A stretch of 64,000 bases of DNA from assembly GCF_019175345.1 (NCBI RefSeq), contig NZ_CP077717.1, forward strand, positions 1,872,001-1,936,000. Direction: 5' to 3'. Shown piece after piece: positions 36,977 through 45,743 of the stretch (position 1 is the first letter of the stretch; each line of letters opens with the position of its first letter). The translations under genes were made by a program, and so were the position numbers. The DNA is from Saccharolobus shibatae B12 (lineage in GTDB: Archaea > Thermoproteota > Thermoprotei_A > Sulfolobales > Sulfolobaceae). The notes under the pieces were generated by a model. The model saw only the letters and a program-made list of their open reading frames with translations, ran no database searches and was not told where the DNA came from.

Positions 36977-37573
36977 TTAAATTTTTACGTTATAATTGTT
37001 ACTTTCTTTTAAAACCTCTTTAACCCAAAAAACCTCATAATCTCCAGTAAATTTCTCTAAAGGTAAACCGCCAATTTGACTCTTATACTCTTGCAATGCT
37101 CTCAACTTAACCTCCTTATAGCGTTTAATATCAAATCTTATTTCTTTCCATCCTCCTTGAAATGATCCCCAAATAATGTAAAAATAGGCATTTGGAAAAA
37201 TTTTCTCCACGATTTTTCCAATAGTAGAGTGGTCAGCGTGATTATCAAAACGTATAGGAGAAAAGACAGCGTCACCCATTAAGCTCTTTAAAGCATCTTC
37301 AACCTCTTTTTCCCTCTCGCTAACCTTAGAGTCCTCAAAGTTCAAAAATGTAACATTATCTACACCTAAAATTTTACTAGCCCTTAAAGCCTCTTGTCTC
37401 CTAATCTCAACTAATTCCATACTTCCCCTTAACCTCTCGTCAGAGGAACCATATCTCCCATCAGTTATTATAACAACATTTACCTCGTAACCCATTTCCT
37501 TAAAGATTTGAATAGTACCACCACAACACAAGGTCTCGTCATCTGGATGTGGTGCCACAATTAACACTTTCAT
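36977..37573 (-). CDS. PIG-L (LmbE-like) family N-deacetylase, partner of a GT4 glycosyltransferase
   Basis: A 198-residue protein: LIVAPHPDDETLCCGGTI with H9, D12 and E13, and FDNHADHSTIG with H112 and H115, the zinc site of PIG-L deacetylases. The gene starts 4 bases after the GT4 gene at 37578. In MshA/MshB (mycothiol) and BshA/BshB (bacillithiol) pathways a GT4 enzyme makes a GlcNAc conjugate and a PIG-L enzyme deacetylates it. The same adjacency here suggests a GlcN-containing small molecule or glycolipid; the product is unknown. Confidence 0.85.
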   Translation of the reverse strand: MKVLIVAPHPDDETLCCGGTIQIFKEMGYEVNVVIITDGRYGSSDERLRGSMELVEIRRQEALRASKILGVDNVTFLNFEDSKVSEREKEVEDALKSLMGDAVFSPIRFDNHADHSTIGKIVEKIFPNAYFYIIWGSFQGGWKEIRFDIKRYKEVKLRALQEYKSQIGGLPLEKFTGDYEVFWVKEVLKESNNYNVKI

Positions 37574-37577
37574 GAAA

Positions 37578-38723
37578 TTACATCTTCACAAAAGCTTTTA
37601 TATCTTCTAACTCAGCCTTAGCTACCTTATCCCAAGAGGAATATTCAATGGGAATTGGCACTTCCTCTCCCTTGAAGTTCGATATTAATTCAGCCAAACC
37701 CTTTACGTCATCTTCCCTCGCCAAATGAACTCCCTTAACGCTCCCGTATATTTCCCTCAAGGCTAGAGTATCGTAAGCAAAGACCGGAGTTCCTAGCGCT
37801 AGAGACTCAAGCACGACAAGGGAGAAACTATCGTAATGTGAAGGGTAGACTGTAAACATGGCCTTCGCTACGATTTTGAAAAGATCCTCATTTTCCTTAA
37901 AGCCAACATATTCAACGTTTACGTCAAGTCTCTTAACTAAGGATAAGAAGGAATCCTTATCGCTTTCATCCACAAATTGTCCCATAACGTAAAGCTTAAT
38001 ATCTCTCCTTAATTTCTTCCAAATCAAGGGAATTTCAAAAAGTCCCTTTTCCGGCATGAGCCTTGTAAAGTATACGGCGTAATCTTCCTTATCCCTTTCT
38101 CTCCTAAACTTCAGTAAATACTCATCAAAGGCGTTACCGGGTTTTGTAACCCTATAGCTTAAGAGCTTATCCAGACCGGAATTAATTAAGGGAACTTTAC
38201 TTACGGAAATAGCGAAGTTCAAGTCACCTCTCTCTATTAGTTTTTTCCACTTCATTTCTTCACTTTTAGATTCCTCTATTGCTTCCTTAAACTTCTTAAC
38301 AGCCCTACCAGTTACTCCCCTAAATTTTATTTTGAAAAGCGTTCTCACATTTTCATAAAAGGGTTCTAATTGTAGTTGAACTCCTATAGGTGCTGAAGTT
38401 ATTCTCCTAGCTAATTCAACGTTTTCCGATGAATTACTATAAACCACTGCGATATCGTATCTCTTTTTCGTTTTTAAGCGGTTTATGAACTCCTCAACGT
38501 TACTGCTCTTTTCTAATAGTTCAATGACGTAATCTGGAGTTGAGTTTAAGGTTTCTAGTAAGGAGATTAAATCCCTCCTAAATGAGTAAAGCCTAACGTT
38601 TCGCAAAGAGGGGATTACGTCTACGTTTACATACCTTGGTAACCTCTTCATGATCTCAAGATTTCTCTTATATCCACCTGTCTTTTCGTTAAGTCCAAAG
38701 TCCACAACCGCTAAAACGTTCAT
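37578..38723 (-). CDS. GT4-type glycosyltransferase (GT-B fold)
   Basis: A 381-residue protein. The C-terminal half has AVYFTRLMPEKGLFEIPLIW, KLYVMGQF and the conserved HYDSFSLVVLESLALGTPVF with the E-x7-E region, typical of GT4 retaining glycosyltransferases using nucleotide sugars. The N-terminal half lacks the usual GG loop but begins VLAVVDFGLNEKTGGYKRNL. Four bases separate it from the PIG-L gene downstream, so they form one operon. Confidence 0.75.
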   Translation of the reverse strand: MNVLAVVDFGLNEKTGGYKRNLEIMKRLPRYVNVDVIPSLRNVRLYSFRRDLISLLETLNSTPDYVIELLEKSSNVEEFINRLKTKKRYDIAVVYSNSSENVELARRITSAPIGVQLQLEPFYENVRTLFKIKFRGVTGRAVKKFKEAIEESKSEEMKWKKLIERGDLNFAISVSKVPLINSGLDKLLSYRVTKPGNAFDEYLLKFRRERDKEDYAVYFTRLMPEKGLFEIPLIWKKLRRDIKLYVMGQFVDESDKDSFLSLVKRLDVNVEYVGFKENEDLFKIVAKAMFTVYPSHYDSFSLVVLESLALGTPVFAYDTLALREIYGSVKGVHLAREDDVKGLAELISNFKGEEVPIPIEYSSWDKVAKAELEDIKAFVKM

Positions 38724-38874
38724 TATCTAATGATTGTTGATCTATCCTTTAAATTATTATAGAGTACGGTCTTTAACATTTAGATTTGATTGAAGAATTC
38801 CTTATAGTTCTATCTAATTAGCGAGATCTCTAAAGCTTAAGATTATAAAGTTCAAAGGAAGATAATATGATATT

Positions 38875-39408
38875 ATGTATAAGAACCAATACGGCCTCGA
38901 GATTCACTTAATCAAAGGTGATATAACTGAAGTTGAGGCTGATGCCATAGTTAACGCTGCCAACTCCTATTTACAACATGGTGGTGGAGTAGCTTATACA
39001 ATAGTCAAAAAGGGAGGTTACGTAATACAGAAGGAGAGTGACAAATACGTCGAAAAACACGGACCAGTTCCGGTTGGGGAAGTTGCCGTTACTAGTGCGG
39101 GGAAGTTAAAGGCTAAATACGTTATTCACGCAGTGGGTCCAAGATATGGAATTGAGAGTGAAGATAAACTTGAATCCGCGATTTCCAAATCGTTACTGAA
39201 GGCTGACGAGCTTTCATTAAACTCTATTGCATTACCAGCAATTTCAACTGGAATTTACGGTTATCCATATGAAATATGCGCTAGAATTATGGCCAGTGTC
39301 CTTAGGAATTACAAGCCAGTAACCTTAAGAAAAGTCATAGTCTGCCTTTACTCTCAAGACGCATATGACGTTTTTAAGGAGGTTTTTGATTCCATTCTGA
39401 AAAGCTAA
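38875..39408 (+). CDS. Macro-domain protein (ADP-ribose binding or hydrolysing)
   Basis: A 177-residue macro domain: KGDITEVEADAIVNAANSYL with the Asn-Ala-Ala-Asn motif, LQHGGGVAYTI with the GGG-V loop, GVAVTSAGKL-like phosphate region and ALPAISTGIYGYPYE. These residues bind ADP-ribose and, in many members, remove ADP-ribose or hydrolyse O-acetyl-ADP-ribose. The TATA-like box lies at about 38843-38850, and the start is 25-30 bases after it. No ADP-ribosyltransferase or sirtuin gene is adjacent. Confidence 0.9.
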   Translation: MYKNQYGLEIHLIKGDITEVEADAIVNAANSYLQHGGGVAYTIVKKGGYVIQKESDKYVEKHGPVPVGEVAVTSAGKLKAKYVIHAVGPRYGIESEDKLESAISKSLLKADELSLNSIALPAISTGIYGYPYEICARIMASVLRNYKPVTLRKVIVCLYSQDAYDVFKEVFDSILKS

Positions 39409-39587
39409 CCCTCAATTTCCTCAATACTGATTCCCTTTCCAGTTTCGTATCCCATTACAAACCAGGCTATAGAAGCTATTAAGCCTAAAGTCCATACTAT
39501 CCCGTTGAAGAAAGCATATTGGTAAATATTAAACGAACTTGTTAAATAAATTATTGGAATATATGCATCTATCGATACGGACGTCAC
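39405..39587 (-). CDS. Small membrane protein, possibly the end of a larger gene
   Basis: 60 residues with two hydrophobic stretches (DAYIPIIYLTSSFNIYQYAF and FNGIVWTLGLIASIAWFVMG) and an acidic tail. Homology-like sequence (TQRRGIFIAI) continues upstream of the GTG for ten codons before a stop, so it may be a truncated transporter tail. It overlaps the macro-domain gene by 4 bases at the 3' ends. No family recognised. Confidence 0.35.
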   Translation of the reverse strand: MTSVSIDAYIPIIYLTSSFNIYQYAFFNGIVWTLGLIASIAWFVMGYETGKGISIEEIEG

Positions 39588-39766
39588 GATGGCAATGAAG
39601 ATCCCTCTTCTCTGCGTTAGTCAAATCTCACTTTTTAATGTGTTTTTGGTCAAAAAAGATGATGTGATAAACGGTAAGAAGAGTGTTGGCTTTTAGAGTC
39701 AAAGGAAATCAACTATTTAAAACTCCATTTATAATCTAAAGCCTCGACCTCTAGGGCAACGGTAGG

Positions 39767-40939
39767 TCAGCTATAACCAAATAGCTTCCCTAAGTAAGCT
39801 TGTTCCCATCTATCCTTCTGCAAAGTGTAGTCCCTCTTTAATTGCGGATCCTTAGCGGGCTTTGGCGGTTGTACAGTTAAGTCCATTTGGAATTGCAAGC
39901 TTATCGTCTCCAGTTTACCCTCCAAATTGCCCATGTAAGCCCAGCCAACGAAGGCATATTGCACTGGAACACTCTCCGATATTCCTTCCATTTCTAAGAT
40001 CTTGTTAGCAGCGAATAGTGAGCTCTCGAAAGCGATTTCTTGGTTCTTGGGGAAAGGCAGTTTAGCTGCGTCACCAGCTGCCAATATGTCATCATACTTA
40101 GGATGTCTCAAATCTAGAGGCGACCTAATCTCAACAAATGGGGAACCCAATCCAGCTTCTTCCACAAATCTAGGAGCCCTATTTGGTTCTAACAATGCTA
40201 ATATTGTAAATTTATACTTTTCACCAGATTTAGTAACTACGTAATCCTCACCGATTTCAATAATCTCTTGTCCAGTAACTAACTGTATTCCAGCCTTATC
40301 GTAAATTTCCTTAACGATGTCTGCTATAAATGGTGGTTGTGTCATATCATTAGCGTCTATGTGAATTATCTTGAACTTCTCCCTAACCTTTCTATGTGTT
40401 AGTACAGTATGTGCTAATAAGACAGTCTCAGTTGGAGCTGGTGCACATCTATAAGGAGCTTTGGGAGCGTAAACTACTATACTACCCTCATTTTCATTCC
40501 ACAGCCTATTTTTCAAAACGTTAACTCTTCCAGGGTCGTAGACTGTAGTGTTCTTATACCAATACTTCTCGTAACCGTTTATTGAAGAACCATCAAATAC
40601 TATACCGGGGGCTAAAACGAGGTAGTCGTAAGTGATAGGCTCATTCTTAATACCCATTGAGGATTCTGAAAGATAAACCCTCCTATTTTCCGGATCGATC
40701 TTGTAAACGTTCCCTACCTTAACATTTATACCCTTCTTTCCAACCATTTCATATCCTCTAATTATTCTACCGTATTCCTGTTCGTTAGTTAATAATAATG
40801 GTCTACTAGGCCCGGCAAAATAGAAGTCTTCCTTATTTATTACTGTTATTTCAGCCTTGTCTTTTACCTTTTCGACTAAAGTATTTGCAATTCCCAGTCC
40901 AGCTATTCCACCACCTATTATTACAATCTTTTTAGACAT
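39767..40939 (-). CDS. FAD-dependent sulfide:quinone oxidoreductase / FCSD-like flavoprotein
   Basis: A 390-residue flavoprotein: [17 protein letters not shown] binds the FAD ADP moiety, [11 protein letters not shown] (Cys165) matches the YRCPPGPYE segment of flavocytochrome c sulfide dehydrogenase and SQR, and [20 protein letters not shown] is the second FAD motif. SQR passes electrons from sulfide to the quinone (caldariella quinone in Sulfolobales). Only the central Cys is clear, so a type different from canonical SQR (which uses two or three Cys) or a type-II NADH dehydrogenase is possible. Confidence 0.75.
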   Translation of the reverse strand: MSKKIVIIGGGIAGLGIANTLVEKVKDKAEITVINKEDFYFAGPSRPLLLTNEQEYGRIIRGYEMVGKKGINVKVGNVYKIDPENRRVYLSESSMGIKNEPITYDYLVLAPGIVFDGSSINGYEKYWYKNTTVYDPGRVNVLKNRLWNENEGSIVVYAPKAPYRCAPAPTETVLLAHTVLTHRKVREKFKIIHIDANDMTQPPFIADIVKEIYDKAGIQLVTGQEIIEIGEDYVVTKSGEKYKFTILALLEPNRAPRFVEEAGLGSPFVEIRSPLDLRHPKYDDILAAGDAAKLPFPKNQEIAFESSLFAANKILEMEGISESVPVQYAFVGWAYMGNLEGKLETISLQFQMDLTVQPPKPAKDPQLKRDYTLQKDRWEQAYLGKLFGYS

Positions 40940-41052
40940 ATGATAAAAACTTCTTTAACGGTATTTAAAAGCTCCTCAGAGTGAGATTAATAGCAAAACT
41001 TTTATTTTATGAAGAGGAACTTTATAATTTGGAAAAATTTTCTATTTTATTA

Positions 41053-41071
41053 GAAATGTTTCCATAGTTTA
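41053..41071. promoter_or_regulatory. Motif resembling the GntR upstream site
   Basis: GAAATGTTTCCATAGTTTA matches the 11835-11853 site at 16 of 19 bases. It lies between the flavoprotein gene start (40939) and the LigB gene end (41095). Could be chance; no other support. Confidence 0.2.
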
Positions 41072-41094
41072 GTTTTTTATATAACCGTAAAGAA

Positions 41095-41889
41095 TTAGTT
41101 GAGTAGAGCAACCATCATCCCAAAATAGCTTGGGACTTGATATACCATCATCTTAACGCTATACCTATTACAACTACTCTCAAGAATTCCGAGCATTACG
41201 AGCAATTGCCAATAGCTATCGGGCTTCGCTTCACTAACAACTTTATCATCAATCTTCATCAGATCCTCAAATCTTTCGTTCTTGAAAATATCTACAATCA
41301 TGGAATCGTAAACCGCAGCGTATTCTGAATAACCGTAAGGTCCCTTTGGATCGTGAGTATGAGCGTGATCCGCACTAACTATTACGCCAATCCTCTTTCT
41401 ATGATCTCTTAAAACTTCACCAATTACTACTCCAAACTCTCTCAGTATCTCCCTTTTAACCCCCCTAGCTGGAGTCAACAATACAATTCTCCTTCTTTTC
41501 AAGAAGTAAAGAGGAATCAATGACCCCCAATCCAGCGCGATCTTTGACTCCTTTCCTTCTAAAGCCCCGAAATTAACACCAACCACTGGTAGACCCTTCC
41601 ATTTTGCTCTTTCATATATTTCGTAAGCCAATCCCCTATCACAAAGGTACTTTCTCTTGATTTTACCCAGCTTTCCTTCAGCGTATTGTGTTAATATTAC
41701 CGCCATGTGATCATCAATTCTTATATTATGGGGAGTAATTACGATGTATTCATCAGCCTCAACTAAACTTGCAGCTTCCCTCATTGCCTTATTTAACAAC
41801 GATAATTTTCCTTCTTTTGGATCAATTATCTCATCTCCATGAGGTGCTACTAAAATAAAGCTTATCACATTTAATTCTTGGTATTTCAA
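41095..41889 (-). CDS. LigB-type class III extradiol dioxygenase-family protein
   Basis: A 264-residue protein with APHGDEIIDP, ITPHNIRI, LDWGSLIPLYFL and SADHAHTHDPKGPYGYSEYA. These contain the His and Glu expected for the catalytic Fe(II) site of class III ring-cleaving dioxygenases such as LigB. No other aromatic catabolism gene is next to it, so activity as a dioxygenase is an assumption; Memo-like relatives have no such activity. About 155 bases upstream of the flavoprotein gene start, same strand. Confidence 0.75.
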   Translation of the reverse strand: MKYQELNVISFILVAPHGDEIIDPKEGKLSLLNKAMREAASLVEADEYIVITPHNIRIDDHMAVILTQYAEGKLGKIKRKYLCDRGLAYEIYERAKWKGLPVVGVNFGALEGKESKIALDWGSLIPLYFLKRRRIVLLTPARGVKREILREFGVVIGEVLRDHRKRIGVIVSADHAHTHDPKGPYGYSEYAAVYDSMIVDIFKNERFEDLMKIDDKVVSEAKPDSYWQLLVMLGILESSCNRYSVKMMVYQVPSYFGMMVALLN

Positions 41890-41923
41890 ACTTTAAGTTT
41901 TATACTGTGAAGTTGTCCAACTT

Positions 41924-42168
41924 AAGTAAAATTTAAAAATTATTATAATTATAATATTTCATATTATACGATTATACATTATATTCAACTATAAAGAATA
42001 ATATAATATATATTAATAAGGTGATATACAGATAATTGTACAGTTTTACAATAAAATTTGCCATAACCACAACTAAGCAGACATTGCTAATTAACGAGTA
42101 CCCTCGTCCTAATCCTCGTTAAGAGAATTTCAAGATCACGATAGAGGTTAAGGAAGAACATCTCTATA
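41924..42168. repeat. Dispersed repeat, copy 2
   Basis: Aligns with 6841-7140 in the same orientation. The blocks AAATTATTATAATTATAATA, ATAATATAATATATATTAA and AAGATCACGATAGAGG are shared, while about 50 bases around the TACTTCACC region of copy 1 are missing. No coding potential remains. Confidence 0.7.
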
Positions 42169-42216
42169 TGTGTTTTTTAATAAAGGTTTTAAAGTATAGG
42201 ACGCGAGGCTTTATAC

Positions 42217-42377
42217 GGGCGATTGAAGTCTCCTTTGCGAATTCAGTTTATTTATTGAAACGAAATGAATTTAATTGAACACTCTCCTATGGACTGGTAA
42301 GGATTCACGTTTAACAATTTCCTTTGTTAATATATTTTTGCCATAATTACAATTCGCAATGGAAACCTGAATCGCCC
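42217..42377 (-). mobile_element. MITE, 161 bp, with 8-bp target duplication, beside the coiled-coil gene
   Basis: Starts GGGCGATTGAAGTCTCCTTT and ends GAATCGCCC; the two 27-base ends are inverted repeats agreeing at about four fifths of positions. CTTTATAC flanks both sides (42209-42216 and 42378-42385). On the minus strand it aligns with the MITE at 4119-4280. It ends 23 bases before the TTG of the coiled-coil gene. Confidence 0.85.
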
Positions 42378-42400
42378 CTTTATACATAGCTGAAGATATA

Positions 42401-42790
42401 TTGTACAAAAGCTTGGGAGAATTATTAAGCAACTATGTGAGGAGTTTATTGAATAAGACCACTCAAGGGAAGAGGTTAAGTGAGCAAGAGTACTTAATAT
42501 TGATGAACTACTACAACACCAAAAATATGGACTATTTATTTACGGAGTTAAGAAACATTAGGAACGAATTGAAGGGAATAATGGAGTCGATAGATAAAAA
42601 ATTTAAGGAGGCAATGGATTATGCGGATAAGGCTAGAAAGGAGAGTACGGAATATGCTGATAAAAACAAAAAGGAAATAATAGATTATGTAGACAAGAGG
42701 TTCGAGGCAATTGATAAGAGATTTGAAGATTTAAACAAAAGAATTGACAATTTAAGGGAATTGATTTTAACGTTGGCTAAGAAGGCATAA
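42401..42790 (+). CDS. Small coiled-coil protein
   Basis: 129 residues, mainly helix: GKRLSEQEYLILMNYYNTKN in the first part, then a long coiled coil with repeated units (AMDYADKARKESTEYADKNK followed by EIIDYVDKRFEAIDKRFEDL and NKRIDNL). The charged heptads predict an oligomer. The TTG start is uncertain because the MITE target site lies 16 bases upstream, and in-frame sequence (IAEDI) continues back to the MITE, so an original start may have been displaced. No function assigned. Confidence 0.6.
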   Translation: MYKSLGELLSNYVRSLLNKTTQGKRLSEQEYLILMNYYNTKNMDYLFTELRNIRNELKGIMESIDKKFKEAMDYADKARKESTEYADKNKKEIIDYVDKRFEAIDKRFEDLNKRIDNLRELILTLAKKA

Positions 42791-42798
42791 CTATCTAA

Positions 42799-43683
42799 TT
42801 ACTTATCATTTAATTTTAATACTCCAGTTCTAATTAGATAATTAAAGTAGATCTCATTAACGAAGATTTTTGCAAATCTCAATTTCCCAAACCCTAATGA
42901 AGCTCCTCTCATCTCCCTTACCTTAACGTTACTTATGTAATATTTTGAGGTAATTGAAAGCAATAGATCCTCATGGGAATTAATGAACGTCTCATCCATT
43001 ACTTTTTCCTTAGGTCTTACTATTGCGAAACTGCCAGCGTTAATGAATTCGCCCACTATTTCCCCCGAGAACTTTACCATGAAACCAACCATGGATTTAA
43101 TCATCGTAATTACATCTACCTCAAACCTTTCCTTGTAACGTAATATTTTACCATAAACCTCAGCAGGAGCTGAATTGAAGACCTTGCCGAAAACCTTCAT
43201 TCCCTTGATAAAATATTCATTTGGCTTTACTAACACCACGGGATATGTGTGATAATTGGATTTTGAAGCCATAACTAAATCTACGTTTCTGGAAACTACG
43301 CTTAACTCGTTTTTAACATCTCCTTTAACACTTATTACATCATCATTGGATATTATAATCCATCTCGGCTTTAACCTTAAAGAGTACTTTAATCCAAAGT
43401 TTGCACTTCTAGCGTAGTTGAATAAAGGTCCGAAGCTTTCTACAAATATTATATGAAACCCCTTATAAACTTCCTTCACATTTCTGGCCAGTTTTCCGTT
43501 AACATTAGCAGTGGGAATAACTACTACAACATCACTGTCCCCCTCTATCTCATAAATTCTCATCTCTGCTGTTTTACGATTTCTCATCCATTTTATTATC
43601 TCCTCTGAACTAGCGTGAGAGTAAAGATAGTAAAGGTCACTTAGTCGACCATTATATAGCTTCTCTATCTCTGTCTCATCCAT
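42799..43683 (-). CDS. GT-A glycosyltransferase in the carotenoid operon (candidate carotenoid glycosyltransferase)
   Basis: A 294-residue GT2-like protein: NYARSANFGLKYSLRLKPRW followed by IIISNDDVI, the pattern of a GT-A fold with an Asp-Asp acceptor of the metal/nucleotide sugar. It lacks membrane helices except a weak hydrophobic segment (IKSMVGFMVKF). The gene starts inside the crtY gene (19-base overlap), so it belongs to the crtB-crtY operon. Because Sulfolobus zeaxanthin occurs as rhamnosides, this enzyme is a plausible carotenoid glycosyltransferase. The substrate is not demonstrated. Confidence 0.7.
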   Translation of the reverse strand: MDETEIEKLYNGRLSDLYYLYSHASSEEIIKWMRNRKTAEMRIYEIEGDSDVVVVIPTANVNGKLARNVKEVYKGFHIIFVESFGPLFNYARSANFGLKYSLRLKPRWIIISNDDVISVKGDVKNELSVVSRNVDLVMASKSNYHTYPVVLVKPNEYFIKGMKVFGKVFNSAPAEVYGKILRYKERFEVDVITMIKSMVGFMVKFSGEIVGEFINAGSFAIVRPKEKVMDETFINSHEDLLLSITSKYYISNVKVREMRGASLGFGKLRFAKIFVNEIYFNYLIRTGVLKLNDK

Positions 43684-44345
43684 AATCTATTACCTCTTTT
43701 GTAAAATAATGTATATAGTGTGATCATAGAGAAGGAGTAGATGAAATCTTCAATTGGAATTGTGATAAATCTAATCCCTAAAATACTATGTGGTCCATAT
43801 ACTACGATTGGATCTGAAGTTAGGAAATAGTCGAATACTAGGAAGGGGATGTAGCTAAGTCCTATAAAGATCCAAAAATTTCTAGATATTAATAAATCTC
43901 TCGCAATCAAGAGAGAGATTGTAAGACTCATTATTAAGTAAATTAAATCTATAAATGTATAAGAATAAGTGTAGACAAATGGAAGGGAAAGCGATAATAG
44001 AGGAATTGAAATACCTATCGTTTTCGGAATCCACTTTATTTCTGCGTCCCTAACTTTATTCCTAATGAAATCGAATATTAAAAGTGTAGCAAAAGGAGTT
44101 ACGAGGAAAAACATTACTTCTTCTATGGGCAAGTCAATTATGTAAATTCCTATTACATACTTAGGATTAAAACTCCACGAATCTCTCCATGTAGCCAGAA
44201 AGTCCCAAAATAAGTAAAGTGGAGAAACTATGACAATGGATTTCAATAGATTCACGTAATTTCTTTTCACGAACAGTGAAAGGATTAAGGTTGGAAAGAA
44301 AATTATCGAGTCTATCATCACATAATCAGGTTTAAGAACCTCCAC
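43665..44345 (-). CDS. crtY: Lycopene beta-cyclase, archaeal CrtY (membrane type)
   Basis: 226 residues with two homologous lycopene-cyclase domains of three to four helices each. Each carries the conserved P-x-E-(E/D) motif: [19 protein letters not shown] near residue 73 and [17 protein letters not shown] near residue 196. Such fused proteins correspond to the CrtYcYd heterodimer of actinobacteria and convert lycopene to beta-carotene. It overlaps crtB by 28 bases and the glycosyltransferase by 19. Confidence 0.9.
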   Translation of the reverse strand: MEVLKPDYVMIDSIIFFPTLILSLFVKRNYVNLLKSIVIVSPLYLFWDFLATWRDSWSFNPKYVIGIYIIDLPIEEVMFFLVTPFATLLIFDFIRNKVRDAEIKWIPKTIGISIPLLSLSLPFVYTYSYTFIDLIYLIMSLTISLLIARDLLISRNFWIFIGLSYIPFLVFDYFLTSDPIVVYGPHSILGIRFITIPIEDFIYSFSMITLYTLFYKRGNRLWMRQR

Positions 44346-45151
44346 AAATAGACACCAGCAAAGTTCTTTATTGCTGTAACTACTATCTTCCTTCTTCTAG
44401 GTTTAATCTTTTTTGACAATACGATACATGGAAATTTCCTTATTCTTAACGCAGTCCACTTATACATTTCTGAAGCTGTCTTTATAGGAACTAAATATCT
44501 AGCTGGTATGTACCTAAATCCCTCTTCGGCTTCCATTTCAAATTCAAAGTAACGGTTTATTTCATATCTTATAAATCCCTTAAAAGCTTCGTTACACTCC
44601 ATTCTGTCAATTCCAAATTTCTCCATATCCTCAACGGGTAAATATTGCCTGCCTAGATATAAATCCTCTTGGATATCTCTTAAGAAGTTCAGAAACTGCA
44701 TTGCTCTACCAAGCATTCTAGCGTAATGCATTGATTCACTTGGTAAGTCTAGGATCTTCATCATGAACAAGCCTACTACTTCAGCAGAGCCATACATGTA
44801 CTTTAAGAGTTCGTCAATTGTATAATAGACCTTCTTATATATGTCACTCTCCATTGCGTTTAGGAAAGCCTCTACCCAACTATCATCAAATCCCTTTCTC
44901 ATAGATAATTCAACGAAATTTTGTAATACAATATTTCTGGTATCATAACCGCTTTTCTCCAAGTAATAGAGTTTCCTCAAATTGTAAAATTCCTCGACTT
45001 TTTGTGGAACAGAATCCACAAGATCGTCAAATACTCTCACGAAGGCATAGAGTTTGGTCACGTCTTCCCTAACCTTCGGTGGGAAGAAATAGGAGCTGTT
45101 GTAATATGTAATGCTTCCCTTCTTAAAGATCTCATTGAGTTTTTGAACCAT
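44318..45151 (-). CDS. crtB: Phytoene synthase CrtB
   Basis: 277 residues of the squalene/phytoene synthase family. [14 protein letters not shown] supplies the first Asp-rich motif DDLVD and [18 protein letters not shown] the second, both binding Mg2+-diphosphate. It joins two geranylgeranyl diphosphates into phytoene. The first gene of the leftward carotenoid operon; the ATG is about 28 bases after ACTATAAC on the minus strand. Confidence 0.9.
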   Translation of the reverse strand: MVQKLNEIFKKGSITYYNSSYFFPPKVREDVTKLYAFVRVFDDLVDSVPQKVEEFYNLRKLYYLEKSGYDTRNIVLQNFVELSMRKGFDDSWVEAFLNAMESDIYKKVYYTIDELLKYMYGSAEVVGLFMMKILDLPSESMHYARMLGRAMQFLNFLRDIQEDLYLGRQYLPVEDMEKFGIDRMECNEAFKGFIRYEINRYFEFEMEAEEGFRYIPARYLVPIKTASEMYKWTALRIRKFPCIVLSKKIKPRRRKIVVTAIKNFAGVYLWRFLNLIM

Positions 45152-45281
45152 TCAGTATCTAAGTTTAACCACGTTATAGTAGCTAAATCTTTGTGTTAGA
45201 CAATTGTTAATATTCATATTTATTAGAATATAAAAAACTCTCTAACATATTTTTAAATGGTTATAAGTTGAGTAAGCCATC
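45152..45281. promoter_or_regulatory. Divergent promoter region of the carotenoid cluster
   Basis: 130 bases between crtB and crtZ. Rightward, ATATTTTTAAATGG at about 45246-45259 sits roughly 25 bases before the crtZ start; leftward, an ACTATAAC-like box precedes crtB. The arrangement lets one regulator control the whole carotenoid set. No specific operator is evident. Confidence 0.45.
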
Positions 45282-45743
45282 ATGATGTTTATAGACTATG
45301 TCGGAATTGCGGCACTAACGTTTGTAGGTATGGAATTCGTAGCGAGGTTAATGCATAAGTACGTGATGCACGGTTTACTATGGTTTCTGCACGAGGATCA
45401 TCATAACGAAAAGCAGACTGAATTTGAGAAAAACGACTTGTTCGGTTTAATATTCGCCATAATTGCGCTCTATTTCTTCTTCTTAGGCATAAAAGGGGAT
45501 TACATGGCTTTGAGCATGGCATTCGGTATGACTGGTTATGGAGTAGCCTACTTTTTCATTCACGATATGGTAATTCACGATAGACATTTACATCTCAGAT
45601 CTTGGGGTTTAAAGCGGAGACCTTTTAGAGATTTAATATTAGTTCACGATATACACCATAAGGAAGGAGAAGGCAACTGGGGATTTCTATTCATTATTAA
45701 GGGCTTGGATAAGGTTCCAACAATGAAGGATGAATCGGGATGA
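45282..45743 (+). CDS. crtZ: Beta-carotene hydroxylase CrtZ
   Basis: 153 residues with the His boxes of the di-iron membrane hydroxylase family: HKYVMHG and HEDHHNEK near residues 25-45, then [11 protein letters not shown] and HDIHHKEG. It hydroxylates beta-carotene at C3 and C3' to give zeaxanthin. Two hydrophobic segments lie between the boxes. Its stop overlaps the crtI ATG by 4 bases. A second ATG one codon later is equally good. Confidence 0.9.
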   Translation: MMFIDYVGIAALTFVGMEFVARLMHKYVMHGLLWFLHEDHHNEKQTEFEKNDLFGLIFAIIALYFFFLGIKGDYMALSMAFGMTGYGVAYFFIHDMVIHDRHLHLRSWGLKRRPFRDLILVHDIHHKEGEGNWGFLFIIKGLDKVPTMKDESG

